From positions 23,699 through 87,698 of the forward strand of contig CAZKUN010000007.1 of the NCBI GenBank assembly GCA_964555935.1: a DNA stretch of 64,000 bases, written 5' to 3'. The stretch is from CAZKUN01 sp964555935 (GTDB taxonomy: Bacteria; Armatimonadota; Zipacnadia; Zipacnadales; VGFC01). The notes beneath the pieces are model-generated. The model was not told the origin of the DNA, did no database searches, and saw nothing but the letters and a program-made list of their open reading frames with translations. This document shows positions 60,813-64,000 of the stretch, in pieces (within the stretch, counting starts at the first letter, position 1; each line of letters opens with the position of its first letter). Made by a program: the position numbers and the translations under genes.

Positions 60813-62348
60813 GTGCTGAGACGGCTCATACTCGTGCTCGCCTGGGCCCTTGCGATCGCCTGGGCCGTCACCTCCCTGTGGCACCCGTTTGGCCGCGACC
60901 AGGGCATCTTCGCCTGGGTGGGCGACACCATCTGCGACGGCGGCATGCCCTATCGCGATGCGTGGGAAGTCAAGGGCCCGCTCGCCGTCTACCCCTACGC
61001 GCTGACCCAAGCTGTCTTCGGCCGACAGATGTGGGCTATCCGCGTCCTCGACCTCATCCTCCTCGCCCTGGCTGCCGGGTCGCTCTACCTAATCGCGCGT
61101 CGCTTGTCGGGCGCCTTCGGAGGGCATGTGGCGGCGATTCTGCTGGTCATCTGGTACGGCACTCATGATTACTGGAACACCGCCCAGCCTGATGGCGCGG
61201 CGGCAATGCTTATGGTGCCGGCGATCGCGGCTCTGCTGTTGGGGTCCGAGCGCAGGTCGACGATCTGTCTCGGCGTGTCGGGTATCCTGGTGGCCGCGTG
61301 CGTCCTGCTCAAGCCGATCTATGGCGCGTTCCTCGCGCTCCCCATTGGATGGATCGTCCTGACAGCCCGCGGCGCGCGTCGATCCTCCGGATTGCTCGCA
61401 TGCGCGTCTGGCTTTGTTGGCACCATCGGGCTCGTGGCGGCATGGTTTGCCTATCGAGGCGCGCTGGGCGACCTCATCGAGGTCCAGTTCTCATTCAACC
61501 GGATCGTCCACCTCGCTGCCCACAAGCGCACCTTCGCCATGGCTCTTGGCGAGACGCTGGTCCATGGCAAGACCTACTACGCCGCCGTCGCCGCGCCGCT
61601 CGCGGTCATCGGGCTTGGGTCCCTGGCGCGCAAGGACAGCCCGGCGCTCGCGCTGATCGCCGGCTGGGCTGCGATAGCCCTCGCGTGCGTGTTCATCCAG
61701 GATAAGTTCTACGATTACCACTGGCTCATCATTCTCCCCCCACTCGCGCTGGTGGCGGCCCTTGGGGTCGCCGCTGCCGAGGGCCTGATCGAGCGCCCCT
61801 CCCAGTCGGATCCGCCCCGCTCACCCGTCGTGTCGCCATGCATCCTGGCCGTCGTGTTGGTCTTCACGGCTGGGCGCTTGGTGGGCACGGTGGAGCCCTT
61901 CGCGCGCGCGATCAAGACCGGCTCCTTTGCCAACTACTACGAGGGATTCGGCGGAGTGGGGGACTTCTCGTACGCCGCCGACCGCCAGGTCGCCGACTAT
62001 CTGGGACGCCATTCCGCTGAGAATGACGCCGTCCTGGTGTGGGGTTTCGAGCCGATCATCAACTACCTCAGCGCTCGCCGAGTGCCGACCCGGTTCGGGT
62101 ACAATTACCCCCTGACGCGCGGCGCGCAGAACCCATTCAACGAATCATACCGTCGCGAGTTCATGGAGGAACTGGCCGCATCGCCGCCGCTGTACATTGT
62201 CGTCGCCGACCAAGACGCCAACAACCTCATGCCGAAGACATCGAAGGAGTTTCTGCACGAGTTCCCCGAGTTGGAGTCCTACATCCACGACCACTATCAG
62301 CTCGAAGTGACGATCGAGGACTTCGACCTCCACCGCCGATCCCCGTAA
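60813..62348 (+). CDS. GT39/ArnT-like membrane glycosyltransferase
   Basis: A 511-residue multi-spanning protein from GTG at 60813; AAGGAGG at 60797-60803 lies 9 bases upstream. The first periplasmic loop has the family signature (HPFGRDQGIFAWVGDTICD, GGMPYRDAWEVKGPLAVY), with Asp residues as in PMT/ArnT glycosyltransferases, which move a sugar from a polyprenyl-phosphate donor. About ten membrane helices follow, and a soluble C-terminal domain (about 370-511) holds a Tyr/Asn-rich region. It begins next to the flippase-methyltransferase gene, so both may serve cell-surface glycan assembly. Confidence 0.78.
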   Translation: MLRRLILVLAWALAIAWAVTSLWHPFGRDQGIFAWVGDTICDGGMPYRDAWEVKGPLAVYPYALTQAVFGRQMWAIRVLDLILLALAAGSLYLIARRLSGAFGGHVAAILLVIWYGTHDYWNTAQPDGAAAMLMVPAIAALLLGSERRSTICLGVSGILVAACVLLKPIYGAFLALPIGWIVLTARGARRSSGLLACASGFVGTIGLVAAWFAYRGALGDLIEVQFSFNRIVHLAAHKRTFAMALGETLVHGKTYYAAVAAPLAVIGLGSLARKDSPALALIAGWAAIALACVFIQDKFYDYHWLIILPPLALVAALGVAAAEGLIERPSQSDPPRSPVVSPCILAVVLVFTAGRLVGTVEPFARAIKTGSFANYYEGFGGVGDFSYAADRQVADYLGRHSAENDAVLVWGFEPIINYLSARRVPTRFGYNYPLTRGAQNPFNESYRREFMEELAASPPLYIVVADQDANNLMPKTSKEFLHEFPELESYIHDHYQLEVTIEDFDLHRRSP

Positions 62349-62593
62349 GAGAGGTCTCCGCCCGCGACGTTGGAATACGTGCAGGTGGGCGGGAACGCCG
62401 GCCCCAAATCCGGGGCCTTCACAGTGTGAACCGCGTACCGGCACCCGCCGTGAGTTGGCTGGCTGCACCAGCACGCTCCGCATGGGCCGACTGCCGCGAC
62501 AGACGAGAAAGGGCTCTCCCCGCGCATCGAGGAGAGCCCTTGCACCTGTTGTCTGGAGCGACCGGCTCAAGAGTTCCTGCCAGCACCCGTCAG
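62349..62593. other. 245-base gap
   Basis: No gene is seen. A short GGCCCC/GGGGCC hairpin (62400-62417) and the terminator described at 62504-62541 are the only structures. Confidence 0.3.
62504..62541 (-). terminator. Probable terminator of the prepilin gene
   Basis: On the minus strand AGGGCTCTCC and GGAGAGCCCT pair around an 11-base loop and are followed by TTCTCG. It lies just after the prepilin stop (62594). Confidence 0.6.
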
Positions 62594-63283
62594 CTACGGT
62601 CCGGCGTACTTATTGCTGGTGAGCGTGTCGAACTCCCAGTACTGCACCTTATTTCGGAACTTGACGTGCCCGTCGACGAAGACAAAGTTGTTGCCCCCGT
62701 TGTGAATGGCATAGGCCGGATTGCCAGCGTGGAAGTTGGTGACCCAGGGAATGCCCCACGTTCTGGGGCAGACGCCGTCCGTGGCCATAATCTTCTCGGC
62801 CGGCATCTGGATCTTCGAGTCCATACACTGGTTGTGGTAGCAGAGCCCGGGTGTCGAACTGGTCGCCCCGACCGGGCCATACCACTCGGTGAAGGCATTC
62901 CAGGCGTAGCTCACATTCCCCGGGTCTGACCGGTACCGGAATGAGCCCTCCGGCGGGTGGGTAGTAGGGCCGCAGCCGCCGGCGGCGGCGTACCAGCCGC
63001 TCATCGACGGGCAAATGAAGAGCTGAGCGTTCTTGACGTAGGGCATGCACTTATCGACCCACAGCGCGGCCTGCGTGTTCACGTAGTAAGGGGGATACGT
63101 GCCGTCGTAGTCAGTAGCGTACATCACAGCCGCCGTGCCAATCTGCTTGAGATTGGACTGGCAGCTGGCCTGTCGGGCCTTCTCACGGGCCCTAGCGAAG
63201 ACGGGAAAGAGAATTGCGGCCAAGATGGCGATGATCGCGATCACGACCAGCAACTCGATCAGTGTAAAACCTGTGCGTTTCAA
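62594..63283 (-). CDS. Type IV/II prepilin-like protein with H-X9-DG C-terminus (DUF1559-like)
   Basis: A 229-residue protein starting at TTG (63283). AGGAGG (complement of 63291-63296) is 7 bases upstream, whereas a GTG one codon earlier is only 4 bases away. The prepilin peptidase motif is KRTGFTLIELLVVIAIIAIL with the usual Gly-Phe cleavage site and Glu at +5. FPVFARAREKARQASCQSNL, then QIGTAAVMYATDYDGTYPP, and the end GNNFVFVDGHVKFR are typical. Armatimonadota and Planctomycetota encode many such proteins. No pilus assembly genes adjoin. Confidence 0.92.
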   Translation of the reverse strand: MKRTGFTLIELLVVIAIIAILAAILFPVFARAREKARQASCQSNLKQIGTAAVMYATDYDGTYPPYYVNTQAALWVDKCMPYVKNAQLFICPSMSGWYAAAGGCGPTTHPPEGSFRYRSDPGNVSYAWNAFTEWYGPVGATSSTPGLCYHNQCMDSKIQMPAEKIMATDGVCPRTWGIPWVTNFHAGNPAYAIHNGGNNFVFVDGHVKFRNKVQYWEFDTLTSNKYAGP

Positions 63284-63501
63284 CACACCACCTCCTGCTT
63301 TGGATTGGACAGCGAACGGGAACATGAAAAACCAATCAACTCACCTATTCTCGGTGCGAACGCTGAGCACCTCCCCGTTGCCCAGAATCGCTGCCTCATC
63401 CCCTCCTCAAACGCGTCCTCATCGACCATGGCAGCATGCATCTGACCTACCCCCGTTAGCGGACCACCTAAGTGCCGGACGGCCCGTCGTTGGGGGGCCT
63501 G

Positions 63502-63732
63502 CTAGTAGCCGCCCGCGCGTGCGTCGCCCACGCCGGGCTGCTGCTCCTGCTGCATCTTCTCAATGGCGGGGTCGTCCATCTGCTTCTCCTTCACATCGAG
63601 TCCGGCGTCGTTTGTTTCGGGGCTTCCGCCGCCGCCCTTCGACTTGAAGATGAAGTAGCCCAAGGCGGCTATCACGATCACGACCACCAGAAGAATGACC
63701 ACTGCGGTCACCGGTGACAGTTTCTGCTTCAT
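63502..63732 (-). CDS. Small single-pass membrane protein
   Basis: A 76-residue protein. MKQKLSPVTAVVILLVVVIV begins a single helix (about 8-29) ending in FIFKSKGGGG, followed by an acidic/Gln-rich tail (DVKEKQMDDPAIEKMQQEQQ). GGGAGG 7 bases before the ATG at 63732 supports the start. Similar short proteins occur next to prepilin genes in Armatimonadota; the role is unknown. Confidence 0.65.
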   Translation of the reverse strand: MKQKLSPVTAVVILLVVVIVIAALGYFIFKSKGGGGSPETNDAGLDVKEKQMDDPAIEKMQQEQQPGVGDARAGGY

Positions 63733-64000
63733 GCGAATCCCTCCCCCTGCAGTTGGCTGTGGTGCCCGCCCTGTCCGCGCCGAAACGACAGCGCGGCCAG
63801 AGGGCACCACGGAGCATTGACCAGTCGAGTCTCCGACACCTCCTGGGCTCTGCAATGCAGCTGGCCTGGATGACGCAGCCCCTGCCCGTGTTGCCTTGCG
63901 CGGGCCGTGACAGCAGACGGGCCCACTTCGCGCGGGAGGTAGCAATATCCGGGATTGCCCATATGGAACTGGGCGCCCCGGCGTTGGCTGAGCAGTCAGC
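63733..64000. other. Right-end region without a convincing gene
   Basis: 268 bases up to the window edge. A minus-strand frame (63729-63962) overlaps the start of the small membrane protein by ATGA but has no coding character or SD. Nothing else is seen. Confidence 0.3.

Noticed and set aside
63284..63430. 49-codon frame (MVDEDAFEEGMRQRFW...) whose stop overlaps the prepilin start
   Set aside because: The TGA/TTG overlap is suggestive of coupling, but there is no SD and the frame is too short to support.
63729..63962. Minus-strand frame overlapping the small membrane protein start by ATGA
   Set aside because: No recognisable sequence character and no SD; probably chance.
1..64000. CRISPR arrays, tRNA genes and insertion sequences
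   Set aside because: No regularly spaced repeats, no tRNA-like GTTCGA-containing stretch with matching arms, and no transposase or flanking repeats were found by eye.

Overview
The window is GC-rich, gene-dense bacterial chromosome with no rRNA, no tRNA that I could find, no CRISPR array and no insertion sequence. The best lineage hint is the prepilin near the right end, whose start (GFTLIELLVVIAIIAIL, then FPVFARAREKARQASC) is the form seen again and again in Armatimonadota. Exported glycoside-hydrolase-like proteins, sulfatases, Gfo/Idh/MocA dehydrogenases and UroD-like proteins also fit that phylum or a neighbour such as Planctomycetota. The assignment is an inference.

Layout. 1-800 (minus): the start of a citramalate synthase gene behind a T-box leader with an apparent isoleucine specifier and its own promoter. 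894-4634 (plus): an exported protein, a degenerate GspE/PilB-like protein and a helical-barrel protein. 4718-7577: two small membrane-anchored proteins (minus), then a diguanylate cyclase (plus) that may start at CTG. 7583-14518: a large secreted glycosidase-like protein, divergent from an FAD oxidoreductase paired with a UroD/MtaA-like protein. 14604-19899 (minus): double ACT protein, CocE-type hydrolase and isoleucyl-tRNA synthetase. 20150-27782 (plus): a tight nine-gene block (DJ-1/PfpI, Gfo/Idh/MocA, YpiP-like methyltransferase, SAF domain, zinc ribbon, radical SAM, C45 Ntn-hydrolase, two UroD-like proteins). 27814-36307: an M66 metalloprotease lipoprotein, a beta-propeller glycosidase-like protein, two sulfatases and another exported TIM-barrel candidate, together a plausible sulfated-glycoprotein utilisation locus. 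36407-41603 (minus): a HerA-like ATPase gene cut by one in-frame amber codon, a trypsin-like protease lipoprotein and a TolB-like propeller lipoprotein. 41974-44438 (plus): two response regulators and an EamA transporter. 44442-51260 (minus): a DUF4377/copper-amine-oxidase-stalk protein, a 1398-residue secreted protein and an excisionase-type HTH fused to a GspE/PilB ATPase. 51385-58579: a membrane protein, a ThuA-like protein, then a plus-strand operon (Gfo/Idh/MocA, LarA-like, GHL10-like glycosidase, nitrilase, NAD synthetase). 58602-62348: a small conserved protein, a nucleotidyltransferase gene with an internal deletion, a flippase-like/methyltransferase fusion and a GT39-like membrane protein. 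62594-63732 (minus): prepilin and a small membrane protein.

For novelty the strongest items are the T-box on cimA, the HTH-GspE fusion facing a palindromic candidate operator, the degenerate GspE paralogue, the nine-gene block, the amber-split ATPase, the internally deleted nucleotidyltransferase and the flippase-methyltransferase fusion. None has been checked by a database search.
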